Shown here: positions 27,030-36,815 of the stretch, in pieces
Layout of the letters: each line of letters starts with the position of its first letter
Numbering within the stretch: the stretch's first letter is position 1
From: Planctomycetota bacterium
Lineage (GTDB): Bacteria > Planctomycetota > GCA-2746535
Assembly (NCBI GenBank): GCA_002746535.1
Contig: NVWA01000037.1
Span: 1-52,764 of the forward strand
Direction of reading: 5' to 3'
Length of the DNA: 52,764 nucleotides
The notes under the pieces: model-generated
Told to the model about the DNA's origin: nothing
Databases searched by the model: none
Seen by the model: the letters and a program-made list of their open reading frames with translations, nothing else
Translations under genes and position numbers: made by a program

Positions 27030-27035
27030 GCAATT

Positions 27036-27066
27036 AAAAGTGAGCAAATATACTTTGCTCACTTTT
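27036..27066 (+). terminator. Rho-independent terminator after the bacilliredoxin-rhodanese gene
   Basis: A perfect 13-bp stem (27036-27048 and 27054-27066) closes a five-base loop seven bases after the stop codon and ends in T4. Confidence 0.8.
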
Positions 27067-27251
27067 CCAAACCAACTTAAAGACTACCATTCCCTGCAAC
27101 TTCACAATAAGCTAATAATAAGCTTCTCCTTTTAAAATAAACTCAAGAAAATCGAAACATTTCGCTATTTGTCCCGTATTATTAAATACAGGAGAGACAT
27201 CAAGATATTAAACAAACCAATTTCATATGTAATTAAAAGGTCTCAAAAAAT

Positions 27252-28799
27252 ATGATGATCAAAAAGAGCTTTATCAAACAATTAAAAGGTTCTCTAATTG
27301 TGCTCACTTCTATTTCGTTTCATGCCATAATCATATTAATCTTAATGTTATTTATTATACAAAGACCAGCAATTGAGGTTGAAGTAATTCTTGATACTTC
27401 CAATATTACAGGAGACAACCTAGGCTCAAATGAAAATTCAAGTTCAGAAAAGGAATTTAATAAATCCGATAAAATCGAAGAAAATATTACTGATGATACG
27501 GCAAATGTAGAGTCCATTAATCCAGACCAAATTGCCGATTACGAAGAAGTTATTCCTTTAGATAGAGAATCTGTTGCGCCAGAGATATTTGCTATAAATT
27601 CCACCAGCTTTGGAAGTATCTCTTCTGTTAAAATCAAGAATGATAAATTAGCTTCTCGTTTTGGATCAAATAAATATAAAGCCCTTTTGCATAATGGCGG
27701 CTCAAAAAAAACTGAAATGGCCGTATCTGCTGGAATCGATTGGCTAATTAGACACCAAGAAAAAGATGGTCACTGGAATACTTTAAAGTATTGCACTAAA
27801 AAAACATTCAATTCAAACAACTGGGATCTAGGAGTAAGCGCCTTAGCACTTTTAGCAATTTTAGGTGCGGGCAATACAGATCGAAAAGGTAAATATAAAA
27901 AGAACGTAAGAATGTCTTTGGATTGGATAAGAAAAAATCAAGATGACAATGGATGTTACGCTACCTCCAAAACAGGTCAATACGGCTACTGGACAATGTA
28001 CAACCATGCCATATGCACAATGGCAATGGCAGAAGCCATTGGAATGAACTGCGATAAAAAATACAAGAGCTCACTTAATCAAGCAATTAAATTCATCTCC
28101 CGCTATCGTAACAAAAAAGGACTCTGGGGGTATTTACCAAGTGATAGGCGTTATGACTCAAGTATTATTGGATGGATAACCATGGCTTTAAAAGCATCTC
28201 AACTAGCCGATATCTATGTTCCAAAAGTTCATTTTAGTAACATCAGAAGACATTGTTTTAATTCTCCAAAACACGTTAAAAGAATTAGTAAGTTATCGCC
28301 ATTTGACCCAACATTAAATTATACAGATTTACAACCACATGCTGGTAGACGTGGACCCGCTATGACAGGCATAGGAATGCTTTTATTAATGTATACAGGT
28401 ACTAAACAAAACTCTACAAGACTTTTTACTGGTGCTGAAAAACTGTTAACCGCAACTCCAGAATGGATCAAAAATACAAATAAAGGGTTTGCAAAACTTT
28501 CATCATCATATTCCGGAACTAGATTCAACAATGAATACACTTGGTATTACGGAACAATAGTGATGTTCCAAATGGGTGGTAAATACTGGAAGACATGGAA
28601 TAGAAAAATGCAAGAGGCTTTATTACCAAATCAAAGCACAGGATCGCTAAAAGATGGGTCCCTAGAAGATATTTCAGGAAGTTGGCCTACACTTTCCCAT
28701 GGATTTGGATCTAATGCAGGAAGAGTATATATGACAGCCATAGCCTGCCTAAACCTAGAGGTTTATTATAGATATACAAAATTCTTTAAAAAAAAATAG
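27252..28799 (+). CDS. Membrane-anchored prenyltransferase/squalene-oxidase-repeat protein
   Basis: The 515-residue protein has an N-terminal membrane helix (about 14-37), an acidic, Ser/Asn-rich linker to about 150, then alpha/alpha-barrel repeats. These include AVSAGIDWLIRHQEKDGHWN, ALLAILGAG, SLDWIRKNQDDNGCYA and MYNHAICTMAMAEA. Such anchored repeat proteins are frequent in Planctomycetes and Lentisphaera relatives and lack a known function. The DxDD motif of real cyclases is not seen, so terpene cyclisation is unlikely. The topology suggests the barrel is outside the cytoplasm. It stands alone behind a terminator and converges with the rluA-type gene. Confidence 0.75.
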   Translation: MMIKKSFIKQLKGSLIVLTSISFHAIIILILMLFIIQRPAIEVEVILDTSNITGDNLGSNENSSSEKEFNKSDKIEENITDDTANVESINPDQIADYEEVIPLDRESVAPEIFAINSTSFGSISSVKIKNDKLASRFGSNKYKALLHNGGSKKTEMAVSAGIDWLIRHQEKDGHWNTLKYCTKKTFNSNNWDLGVSALALLAILGAGNTDRKGKYKKNVRMSLDWIRKNQDDNGCYATSKTGQYGYWTMYNHAICTMAMAEAIGMNCDKKYKSSLNQAIKFISRYRNKKGLWGYLPSDRRYDSSIIGWITMALKASQLADIYVPKVHFSNIRRHCFNSPKHVKRISKLSPFDPTLNYTDLQPHAGRRGPAMTGIGMLLLMYTGTKQNSTRLFTGAEKLLTATPEWIKNTNKGFAKLSSSYSGTRFNNEYTWYYGTIVMFQMGGKYWKTWNRKMQEALLPNQSTGSLKDGSLEDISGSWPTLSHGFGSNAGRVYMTAIACLNLEVYYRYTKFFKKK

Positions 28800-28828
28800 C
28801 CCCGAATTTAATCACAAAAAAAACTTTT

Positions 28829-29824
28829 TTATACTTCACCAAAATAATTTATGTCATCCGGGAAGTCTGACTCAATTGTCATTTGTTCTTTTGTGAATGG
28901 ATGAATAAATGAAACCTTATAAGCATGCAATGCTTGTCTATTTAAGATTAATTTCTTTTTTAATGATTCCGTCTCACCATCTTCATGGTAATCATGAAAA
29001 ATAGAATCATCTTTACAATATATCTTGTCGCCTAATATGGGGAATCCAGCATGTTCAATATGAGCTCTCAATTGATTAGTTCTTCCGGTAATAGGAATAC
29101 ATTTTATCAAAGAAGTTCCATTTTCTCTCAATTCAAGAAGTTCATATTTAGAGATAGCTTCTTTATTATCAACCCCATTAACTTCCATTTTTACGCTGAT
29201 AGTTGAATTAATCGACTTACCCAATGGCCCATCAACAATTATACCTTCTTTAGGAAATGCACCTCGCACAAGCGCTTTATATTCTTTTTGAATTTCTTTG
29301 TTTTTAAAGATTTTAAAAAATGCTGATGCGGCTTCTTTTGTTTTTCCAACTATTAATATACCACTAGTTTCTACATCCAATCGATGCATCACATGTATTT
29401 TCCAACCAGGATCTCGATCCATCATTATTTGTAAAAATGAATGTTTGTAAAATCTTCCTGTAGGATGTACTGGAAGATGCCCCGGCTTATCGATAATGTA
29501 TAGATATTCATCTTCAAATAAAACATTCCATGAAACATTAATGGGCGGCTCTCGAATATCATAAACCAAGCTATCAATAATTGCTTCTGGTTGAATAACA
29601 GTATCAGGCGTAATTGGCAAACCATTGATTCGCACACGACCTTCTTCAATCGATTTCATCCAAAGATCACGCGTTTTATAAGGAAATCTCTTTGAATAAT
29701 ATTCATCAATTGTAATCCCACAAAATACCTTTGGAACTTTTACATGATACTCATGATCATAAGGGTCTGCAATATTGACTCTTGAATCATGTAAGTCAAA
29801 AAAACTAACTGCTTGGTTCATCAT
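28829..29824 (-). CDS. RluA-family pseudouridine synthase with S4 domain
   Basis: The 331-residue protein has an S4-like RNA-binding stretch (WMKSIEEGRVRINGLPI) and the RluA catalytic motif MHRLDVETSGILIVGKT with the catalytic Asp. ITGRTNQLRAHIEHAGFPIL matches the family's motif III. It converts specific uridines to pseudouridine in rRNA or tRNA, but the target position cannot be told. It is the last gene of a four-gene operon with the SpoU methyltransferase, so two RNA modifiers are co-expressed. Confidence 0.9.
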   Translation of the reverse strand: MMNQAVSFFDLHDSRVNIADPYDHEYHVKVPKVFCGITIDEYYSKRFPYKTRDLWMKSIEEGRVRINGLPITPDTVIQPEAIIDSLVYDIREPPINVSWNVLFEDEYLYIIDKPGHLPVHPTGRFYKHSFLQIMMDRDPGWKIHVMHRLDVETSGILIVGKTKEAASAFFKIFKNKEIQKEYKALVRGAFPKEGIIVDGPLGKSINSTISVKMEVNGVDNKEAISKYELLELRENGTSLIKCIPITGRTNQLRAHIEHAGFPILGDKIYCKDDSIFHDYHEDGETESLKKKLILNRQALHAYKVSFIHPFTKEQMTIESDFPDDINYFGEV

Positions 29825-29832
29825 TAAATACC

Positions 29833-31005
29833 TTATTTCACCAATTTAACTTTTATTAGTGGGTATCTTGCCAAAGCTTTTTTATGATAAGACTGAAATT
29901 GCGTCTCCGTCAAATAAGAAATTGAGCCATCTGCAAAAAGTACATTTCGACCTTTTTTATAATTCCCTTTTACATCCCAAACCAATGGTGTAAACGGATG
30001 TACTTTTCCTTTGAGATGATAGCTGTAATGATCAAGCTCTAACTTTTCAAACTTTTTGCCACGAAAATACTTATATTTAAACATACCCTTTTTTCCAATT
30101 TTTTCTCTCGGCCTACCTAATTGGGGTTGCACCCCCATAATTACTTTCACCTTATCTGGAAAAGGGTAACTGTTATTAGTAGGATCATACTCTCTGTATA
30201 ATTGGAAGGCCTTATATATTTCCTTTAATCTATATTGCCCTTGAAAAAGTTTTAAAGATGATTTCAACTTTTCAAATGGTGGCTTATTGAATTCTTTGGC
30301 CTCTAACTCTTTGACAATAATATCCACAATGGTCATTGAATATAATTCTAATTTATCTAAAAATAATTTCACAACGACTGGATATACGATTCCATTTTTT
30401 TTAGTAAAAGATGACCTTTCAACTTCCCAGAATAAATCAGAAGCTCGACAAGTTGAATAAATCGGCTTATAATCAACAGTGTCAAAATAATGCCTTTCTT
30501 CTCCATAAGAATCTACATGTGAAAACCCAATAACTTTTTTGTTTTTTATATTCAACTCGCCCAAATACTTTAAATCATATTTTTTATCTTTTAATTTTAA
30601 AACAAATTGATGAGGCTGCAAAGCTCTAAAAGAAAACATCAGCTCGGTCTGTTTTCTTTCTGAAAGAAAAAACAATTTCCCATATGCCGACTGAAAAACC
30701 TCTTTACCATCAAACCCTGTTACAACTTTTTCATCAAAGATTTTTTTTTCCATTAGGAATAACTTCTTTTTACGTTTAATTATTTGATGATAAGATATAT
30801 TCAAATCTAATAATTTTAAATTAACATACGTATCATAGATGACATTGTCTGCACTTTTAAGTGTTTCCTCGCCACCAGAATTTTTAATAATTAAATCAAT
30901 TTTCTTCTTACACTTTAAATTTGTGTAATATTCATTTACAATATCTTTACCAAAAATGTTTAACGACAATAGTGTCGAAAATATCAATACTAATTTTAAT
31001 CTCAT
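29833..31005 (-). CDS. Secreted LolA-like protein with prepilin-type C-terminal motif
   Basis: The 390-residue protein has a signal peptide (about 1-19, ending NIFGKD) and a beta-rich body. The region 75-230 (VVTGFDGKEVFQSAYGK, SYGEERHYFDTVDYKPIYS) recalls LolA/LolB-type lipoprotein-sorting folds. Near the end, WDVKGNYKKGRNVLFADGSI resembles the H-X9-DG motif of PVC pseudopilins, with Tyr in place of His. I know of no named family with this combination. It overlaps the SpoU gene by four bases (ATGA) and lies eight bases before the rluA-type gene. It is probably periplasmic, with unknown function. Confidence 0.55.
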   Translation of the reverse strand: MRLKLVLIFSTLLSLNIFGKDIVNEYYTNLKCKKKIDLIIKNSGGEETLKSADNVIYDTYVNLKLLDLNISYHQIIKRKKKLFLMEKKIFDEKVVTGFDGKEVFQSAYGKLFFLSERKQTELMFSFRALQPHQFVLKLKDKKYDLKYLGELNIKNKKVIGFSHVDSYGEERHYFDTVDYKPIYSTCRASDLFWEVERSSFTKKNGIVYPVVVKLFLDKLELYSMTIVDIIVKELEAKEFNKPPFEKLKSSLKLFQGQYRLKEIYKAFQLYREYDPTNNSYPFPDKVKVIMGVQPQLGRPREKIGKKGMFKYKYFRGKKFEKLELDHYSYHLKGKVHPFTPLVWDVKGNYKKGRNVLFADGSISYLTETQFQSYHKKALARYPLIKVKLVK

Positions 31006-31775
31006 TTGTTTTTCCTGATTTGATAAATAGAGGACATCATGATTGAGCCTGCAATTGCAGCGTTTAAAGATTCTATTGAACTTGTCATCGGTATTTTTAT
31101 TCTTAAATTGATAACTTCTTCTAGATTAGTATCGATCCCATGACTTTCACTACCAATGATTAATCCAACTGGTTTAGAAAATTCGCTGGTATCATTTTCT
31201 AGTTGCTCACCATTGCAATCTAATCCTAATATACTTACAGTTTCTTTTTTACAATAGTCAATCAATTGTGCAATACTAGCTTGGTAAAAGTTCACTCTTA
31301 AAAAGGATCCCATGGATGATCTAATGCATTTTGGAGAATAAAGATCAACACATCCATCTAGTGCTAATATATTGGCAAATCCAAAGGCATCTGCAGAACG
31401 AATCATAGCACCAGCATTCCCTGGGTCATTAATTTTATCCAAAATCAACATATCACCATTTAATACCAAATCACAAAACGCTGTTTTTTCAAACGGCAAC
31501 ACCGCTATTACGCCTTCTGGATTTTCTAAAGTTGTAATTTTACTAAATAGAGATAAAGACGCTTCATAACAATCACCCATATAGGCCGGTAATTCATTTT
31601 TCAAATCGAAGAGTTCTGGGCAATAAACTAAAAATACTATTTTGTTCTGTAGGGCTGCTTCACGAACAGGTTTTTTTCCTTCAACAATAAATTGCCCCTG
31701 CTGATAACGTCCTTTTTTACTTTTCAGACTAATTATTTTTTTAATAATTTTATTTTGAGCACTGCTTAGAATCAT
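31002..31775 (-). CDS. SpoU/TrmH-family RNA 2'-O-methyltransferase
   Basis: The 257-residue protein has an N-terminal substrate-binding domain (about 1-95) and a SPOUT knot. Motif 1 is LDKINDPGNAGAMIRSADAFG-like (split here by length), motif 2 is LIIGSESHGID and motif 3 is SLNAAIAGSIMM. It methylates ribose 2'-OH in rRNA or tRNA, but the target is not known. ATGA overlaps at both ends tie it to the Ser/Thr kinase gene upstream and the LolA-like gene downstream. Confidence 0.9.
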   Translation of the reverse strand: MILSSAQNKIIKKIISLKSKKGRYQQGQFIVEGKKPVREAALQNKIVFLVYCPELFDLKNELPAYMGDCYEASLSLFSKITTLENPEGVIAVLPFEKTAFCDLVLNGDMLILDKINDPGNAGAMIRSADAFGFANILALDGCVDLYSPKCIRSSMGSFLRVNFYQASIAQLIDYCKKETVSILGLDCNGEQLENDTSEFSKPVGLIIGSESHGIDTNLEEVINLRIKIPMTSSIESLNAAIAGSIMMSSIYQIRKNK

Positions 31776-32770
31776 TCAAGTAATTTACGCCTTATTGTAC
31801 TTGAACTTTGTGAAGGCTCAGAATGATTTTCATGATAATTTTCTTTGCCATTCAGTCTACCTAAATAGTCGGCTAAAGTTTCGCAGGTCGGGCCAAACCT
31901 ATCGTGGTACATGTAATATTCCAAGGCATATAACATCTCACTTGCTGTTTGATATCTGTGATCTTGATCTTTCACCAAAGCTTTCATTACGATTTCATCA
32001 ATTTCTTTTGGTATTTCACTTCTAAAGGAACTAGGCGGTTTGACTTCTTCAGAAACAACCTTTTTTAATGAGTTTTGAATATCATCATCATAAAATGGAT
32101 TAACGCCGGTTAACAATTCATAGAAAACAATGCCTAATGAAAATAAATCCGATCGCCCATCTGTTTTTTTATATTGAGCTTGCTCAGGTGACATATATTC
32201 GGCCTTGCCCATAATAACTTCACCCTCCATATCTTTGAAGTAATTATTTGCTTTCGCGATTCCAAAATCGGTGACTTTAACTTCACCTTCAATGGCAATC
32301 ATGATATTTTTTAAGCTTACATCTCTGTGAACCAAATTTAAACCTACGCCTTGATCATCTTTTTTATTATGGGCATAACTTAAACCACGGCAAACACGAC
32401 TAACGATAAAAGTCACAATCTCAACAGCAATTTTAATTTTTTTCTCTTCATGCTGAATAAAAAATTCTTCTAAGTTAACACCATCGATGTACTCCATGGC
32501 AATATAAAATGAATCTTTATAGCGACCAAGTTGATATACTTGTGCAATGTTTTGGTGAATTAAGTTGGCAACTAATTTAGCCTCAGCAATAAACATTTCT
32601 ACAAACTGCTCATCATTCATCATTTGCTCAAGAATGACCTTTAAGGCAACTCTTTTTTGAAAGCCTTCTGCACCAGAAAGTTGAGCTTCATAAACAGCAC
32701 CCATACCACCTCTAGCAATTTCTCTAGTTAGTTTGTATCTATATGGCTCTTCAATTATTTCAATTTCCAT
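31772..32770 (-). CDS. Soluble Ser/Thr protein kinase (Hanks type)
   Basis: The 332-residue protein is almost all kinase domain: a glycine loop (ARGGMGAVYEA, about 19-29), the ATP lysine in RVALKVI, the catalytic loop LVHRDVSLKNIM, DFGIAK, APE-type MSPEQAQ, and SDLFSLGIVFYELLTG. A short polar tail follows with no membrane helix or PASTA repeats, so it is cytosolic and its sensor, if any, must be another protein. It is the first gene of a four-gene operon with a SpoU methyltransferase, suggesting growth-linked expression. Substrates are unknown. Confidence 0.92.
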   Translation of the reverse strand: MEIEIIEEPYRYKLTREIARGGMGAVYEAQLSGAEGFQKRVALKVILEQMMNDEQFVEMFIAEAKLVANLIHQNIAQVYQLGRYKDSFYIAMEYIDGVNLEEFFIQHEEKKIKIAVEIVTFIVSRVCRGLSYAHNKKDDQGVGLNLVHRDVSLKNIMIAIEGEVKVTDFGIAKANNYFKDMEGEVIMGKAEYMSPEQAQYKKTDGRSDLFSLGIVFYELLTGVNPFYDDDIQNSLKKVVSEEVKPPSSFRSEIPKEIDEIVMKALVKDQDHRYQTASEMLYALEYYMYHDRFGPTCETLADYLGRLNGKENYHENHSEPSQSSSTIRRKLLE

Positions 32771-33112
32771 TGCACTTCCCTAAATATTTAGCTTCTTAAG
32801 GCACATAGTTTACAAAAATCTTCAGATAAAAAAATAGTAATGTATTAAATGAGACAATTAAGACCTATGGAAAAGTAATTAATACACAAAATAGACAACA
32901 ATTTCGACTTAATGTAAGAAAACGATTTTGATATTTATACAGGCCATTAAAATAGGCATCAATTTTTATCATCTAATAAAATCTATGCTATATCGTACAT
33001 ACTGGTTTTTATAAGACATTTATAATTATTATGTTATAAAATTTGATCAATTTAAAAGTTTAAATTAATCAGCGTTTCTAAGCATAAAAATAAAATATTA
33101 AGGGTTTAAAAA
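32771..33112. other. Divergent promoter region between the kinase operon and ftsH
   Basis: 342 bp of AT-rich sequence hold no convincing ORF or RNA gene. Toward ftsH an extended -10 (listed separately) is visible. I see no strong promoter for the kinase side. Confidence 0.5.
33032..33040 (+). promoter_or_regulatory. Extended -10 promoter candidate for ftsH
   Basis: TGTTATAAA (TGn plus TATAAA) lies about 72 bp before the ftsH GTG. The -35 position has only a poor match. Confidence 0.4.
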
Positions 33113-35113
33113 GTGGCAGACAAAACACCAAAAAAAAAAATGAGTGAACCTGAAAAACCATCTCGAAATATGGCATGGTTTTTCTTTCTAATAATTGCAG
33201 TCATTCTATCAATATTGATATTTAGCAGCAAAAATAGTGGTGAAAAGAACAAGAAGTCTCTCATCGATTTATACAATGAAATAAATAAAGATGAAGTTCT
33301 TCAAATTGATTATGTTGGCAACATGATTAAATGGACCAACAAATCAGATGAAAAAATAAGCCACTTTGCATATATAATAACCGATTTTATTGACCCACAA
33401 ATCATGGGGTTGATATATCAAAAAGCAAATGAAGGCAAATTACAATTCAAGCATGTCCCTCCAAGCTTTTTAACAACAATGTTATCTAGCCCTTTACCTT
33501 GGTTACTTTTAATCAGTCTCTTCTTTTTCTTTTTTATGTTCAGACAAATTAAAGGTGGTGGTGGCGGTGTTCTTTCTTTTGGGAAAAGCAGAGCCCAAGA
33601 AGTAACTCCTGATTTAATTAACAAAACATTCGCAGACGTTGCTGGAATTGAAGAAGCTAAAGAAGAAGTTTATCAAATTGTAGATTTCTTAAAAGAACCC
33701 AGCAAATACCTAGAAATTGGGGCAAGAATACCAAGTGGATTATTACTAGAAGGTTTACCCGGCACGGGGAAAACTTTATTAGCAAAAGCTATTGCAGGTG
33801 AAGCAGGTGTTCCTTTTTTTAATATATCAGGGTCAGACTTTATTGAAATGTTTGTAGGGGTAGGTGCATCTAGAGTAAGAGACTTATTTCAACAAGCACG
33901 TGAAAAATCTCCTTGTATCATCTTTATTGATGAGATAGATGCTATAGGTAAAAACAGAGGCGCTGACCCAGGTGGTGGTGAACGTGAGTCTCATCAAACA
34001 TTAAATGCCATTCTCGTAGAGATGGATGGGTTTTCAAGTGAGGACCAAGTAATCGTATTAGCTGCCACAAACAGAGCAGATGTACTTGACAACGCATTAT
34101 TACGTCCTGGCCGATTTGACAGAATCGTTCATGTAAACCTTCCTGATTCCAAAGGTCGAGAACAAATTCTTCGGGTTCATGCTAAACCAGTCAAAATGGC
34201 CGATGATGTGAATTTTGAAATATTAGCAAAAATGACACCGGGATATTCTGGAGCAGATCTAGAAAATTTAATCAATGAAGGAGCATTGCTTGCTGTAGAA
34301 TGTAAAAAGAAAATAGTAACAATGAATGATTTAGAAGAAGCTAGAGACAAAACTTCTTTTGGCAAAACAAGAAAAAGCAAAGTAATCTCTGAGAAAACAA
34401 AAAGAGATACAGCCTATCATGAAGCCGGACATGCCATTATTAGTCTTTTAATCAAAGATGCGACACCTCTACACAAGGTAACTATTTTACCTAGAGGCCA
34501 CAGCCTAGGCTCTACAATGTTTTTACCAACTGAAAGCCAAGAAGAAGGCATTATGACCAAAAGACAAATTCATGCCCAAATTTGTGTTTCCTTTGGCGGT
34601 AGAATTGCAGAAGAACTTTTTTGTGATGACATCTCCACAGGTGCTTCTCAAGATATCGAGCAAGCGACGACTATGGCAAATCGATATGTAACCCAATGGG
34701 GACTCTCAGAAGAATTAGGACCCATAAATTACATTAGCTCCAAGTCTTCCTATTTTGGGAAAACTAGAGATTGCAGTCAACAGGTTTCTCAAAAAATTGA
34801 TTCTGAAATTAAAAAGTTAATCGATGATTGTTATAAAACAGCTCTTGATTTAATTAACGATCATCACAAAGAAATGAATATTATTACAGATATGTTAGTA
34901 GAAAAAGAAATCCTTTCTGTTGAAGAAATATGTGATGCCACAGGCTTAATGCATCCTGCTATAGAAGCAAAAGCATTAGAACTAAGTGCTAGAAAGTCAA
35001 TTGAATCAAAAGACACCGAAGAAGATAAGCAAGACGAGAATGAGAGCGATAAAGAGAGTGATACAAATTTATCGACAGACTCAGAAGAAGATACCGAAAC
35101 AGATAAAGAATAA
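33113..35113 (+). CDS. ftsH: ATP-dependent zinc metalloprotease FtsH
   Basis: The 666-residue protein has two membrane helices (about 20-39 and 127-145) around a small periplasmic domain. The AAA+ module has Walker A GLPGTGKT (214-221, with Leu where most have Pro), Walker B IIFIDEID (269-276) and the second region of homology. The zinc-protease domain has HEAGH (436-440). The tail from about 630 is very acidic. FtsH degrades damaged membrane proteins and, in E. coli, LpxC. The start is GTG with an AAGGG site. A hairpin separates it from folP. Confidence 0.96.
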   Translation: MADKTPKKKMSEPEKPSRNMAWFFFLIIAVILSILIFSSKNSGEKNKKSLIDLYNEINKDEVLQIDYVGNMIKWTNKSDEKISHFAYIITDFIDPQIMGLIYQKANEGKLQFKHVPPSFLTTMLSSPLPWLLLISLFFFFFMFRQIKGGGGGVLSFGKSRAQEVTPDLINKTFADVAGIEEAKEEVYQIVDFLKEPSKYLEIGARIPSGLLLEGLPGTGKTLLAKAIAGEAGVPFFNISGSDFIEMFVGVGASRVRDLFQQAREKSPCIIFIDEIDAIGKNRGADPGGGERESHQTLNAILVEMDGFSSEDQVIVLAATNRADVLDNALLRPGRFDRIVHVNLPDSKGREQILRVHAKPVKMADDVNFEILAKMTPGYSGADLENLINEGALLAVECKKKIVTMNDLEEARDKTSFGKTRKSKVISEKTKRDTAYHEAGHAIISLLIKDATPLHKVTILPRGHSLGSTMFLPTESQEEGIMTKRQIHAQICVSFGGRIAEELFCDDISTGASQDIEQATTMANRYVTQWGLSEELGPINYISSKSSYFGKTRDCSQQVSQKIDSEIKKLIDDCYKTALDLINDHHKEMNIITDMLVEKEILSVEEICDATGLMHPAIEAKALELSARKSIESKDTEEDKQDENESDKESDTNLSTDSEEDTETDKE

Positions 35114-35127
35114 TTCTAAAATTCATG

Positions 35128-35167
35128 GTGTTCTTATCTATAAAAGATGAGAACACATTGAATGTGT
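35128..35167 (+). promoter_or_regulatory. Hairpin pair between ftsH and folP
   Basis: A stem of 11 of 12 pairs (35128-35139 with 35145-35156) is followed without a T-run. It overlaps a second small inverted repeat, ACACATTGAATGTGT (35153-35167). The two cannot form at the same time. This may be a processing site, a weak terminator or an attenuator. Confidence 0.4.
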
Positions 35168-35216
35168 ACAACAAAAGCTCATCTCTTCAAAATCAAACAA
35201 TTTTAAAATTCCTCCC

Positions 35217-36068
35217 ATGACAAAAATAAATAATACTTTAACAGACTTTGGCTTTACCCAAAAGTCTTTTGTCATTATGGGTGTATTAAATATCACTCCT
35301 GATTCCTTCTCAGATGGCGGAGAATACACAAAATTAGATTGCGCCATGAATATGGCCAAAAAAATGATTCAAGATGGTGCATCCATCATTGACATCGGAG
35401 GAGAAAGCACAAGACCAGGTGCTGAAGAAGTATCAGCTGAAGAAGAAAAGAAGAGAGTACTACCTGTTATTAAAGAAATTAGAAAATTTTCAGATGTGGC
35501 TATTTCTATAGATACAACAAAAGCTGTTGTAGCTGAAGAAGCTCTACTCTCTGGAGCTAATATTATTAATGATATTTCAGGAACCACTTTTGATCCTGAA
35601 ATGATTGATCTTATTAGAAGATTTAAACCGCCTACCATTATTATGCATACATCTGCTAGACCAAAAGAAATGCAGTCAAATACAAATTATGAAAATATCA
35701 TACAAGATATTACAGATTTTTTAAAAACACAATTTGAAAAACTAGTTGAAGCAGGCCTATCACCTTCTGATATTATAATCGATCCAGGAATTGGGTTTGG
35801 GAAAACATACGAGCAAAATATTGAGATTTTAAAAAAACTATCTTGTTTTAAATCGATCACAAATAATATACTTTTAGGAGTCTCAAGAAAAAGCCTGTTC
35901 AAAACCATGTTAGAAGCAGATGTAAAAGATAGACTCGCTGGTACAATTGCCACCAATCTATTCGCCTTTCAACAAGGAATCAAATACTTTAGAGTACATG
36001 ATGTCTTGGAAAACGTACACGCTTTAAAAACAATCAATTTACTAGCCACAAAGAAAGAAACTACATGA
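35217..36068 (+). CDS. folP: Dihydropteroate synthase
   Basis: The 283-residue TIM-barrel protein has the DHPS signatures GVLNITPDSFSDGG and IDIGGESTRPGA, plus SIDTTKAVVAEEAL, IIDPGIGFGKT and GVSRKSL. It joins p-aminobenzoate to hydroxymethyldihydropterin pyrophosphate in folate synthesis and is the target of sulfonamides. Its end overlaps pdxJ by four bases (ATGA), coupling folate and vitamin B6 synthesis genes. Confidence 0.95.
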   Translation: MTKINNTLTDFGFTQKSFVIMGVLNITPDSFSDGGEYTKLDCAMNMAKKMIQDGASIIDIGGESTRPGAEEVSAEEEKKRVLPVIKEIRKFSDVAISIDTTKAVVAEEALLSGANIINDISGTTFDPEMIDLIRRFKPPTIIMHTSARPKEMQSNTNYENIIQDITDFLKTQFEKLVEAGLSPSDIIIDPGIGFGKTYEQNIEILKKLSCFKSITNNILLGVSRKSLFKTMLEADVKDRLAGTIATNLFAFQQGIKYFRVHDVLENVHALKTINLLATKKETT

Positions 36069-36796
36069 GCAAAATTATTAAAACATTAGGAGTGAATATT
36101 GACCACGTAGCTACCATTCGTCAAGCTAGAAAAACTATTGAGCCAGAACCAGCGACCGCAGCTGCATTAGCTGAAATGGGTGGAGCTGATGGAATTACAA
36201 TTCATTTGCGCGAAGATCGGCGTCATATTCAAGATTATGATTTAGATGTTCTCAAAAGAACCATTAAATCTAGATTAAATCTAGAGATGGCTCTCTCTGA
36301 AGGTGTTATTAAAAAAGCCCTAGAAATTGAACCTGAACAAATTACGATTGTTCCTGAAAAAAGAGAAGAGGTTACGACTGAAGGAGGATTAGATGTCGTC
36401 AGAGGATTTGATCAATTAAAAAAGGTTATTCTTCAGTTTCAAGACAAAGGCATCTATGTCAGTTTATTTATTGACCCTGAACCAGATCAAATTAAAGCAA
36501 GCGCTGATTTAGGTGTCGAATTTATAGAACTTCACACAGGCCACTATGCCAATGCTTCTATGAGAGAAAGACACATACCACAAAAGCAATTGTTTGATGG
36601 CGCTTCTCAAGCGATTAACTTAGGATTAAGAGTCAACGCTGGTCATGGTCTCACCTATCATAATGTTCAAGAAATATTAACCATGGAAGGCCTAGAAGAA
36701 TTAAATATCGGCCACTCCATAATAGCTAGAGCAGTCTTTGTAGGATTAAAAGAAGCCGTTAGAGAAATGAAAAATATTATAATCCACAATAATTAA
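36065..36796 (+). CDS. pdxJ: Pyridoxine 5'-phosphate synthase
   Basis: The 243-residue protein has the PdxJ marks GVNIDHVATIRQARKT, ITIHLREDRRHIQD, the catalytic-Glu strand LNLEMALS, ELHTGHYA and VNAGHGLTYHNV. It condenses 1-deoxyxylulose 5-phosphate with aminoacetone phosphate to give pyridoxine phosphate. Its presence indicates the DXP-dependent B6 route. Its ATG overlaps the folP stop. Confidence 0.96.
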   Translation: MSKIIKTLGVNIDHVATIRQARKTIEPEPATAAALAEMGGADGITIHLREDRRHIQDYDLDVLKRTIKSRLNLEMALSEGVIKKALEIEPEQITIVPEKREEVTTEGGLDVVRGFDQLKKVILQFQDKGIYVSLFIDPEPDQIKASADLGVEFIELHTGHYANASMRERHIPQKQLFDGASQAINLGLRVNAGHGLTYHNVQEILTMEGLEELNIGHSIIARAVFVGLKEAVREMKNIIIHNN

Positions 36797-36815
36797 AATT
36801 TAAAGCGCAAATCTT

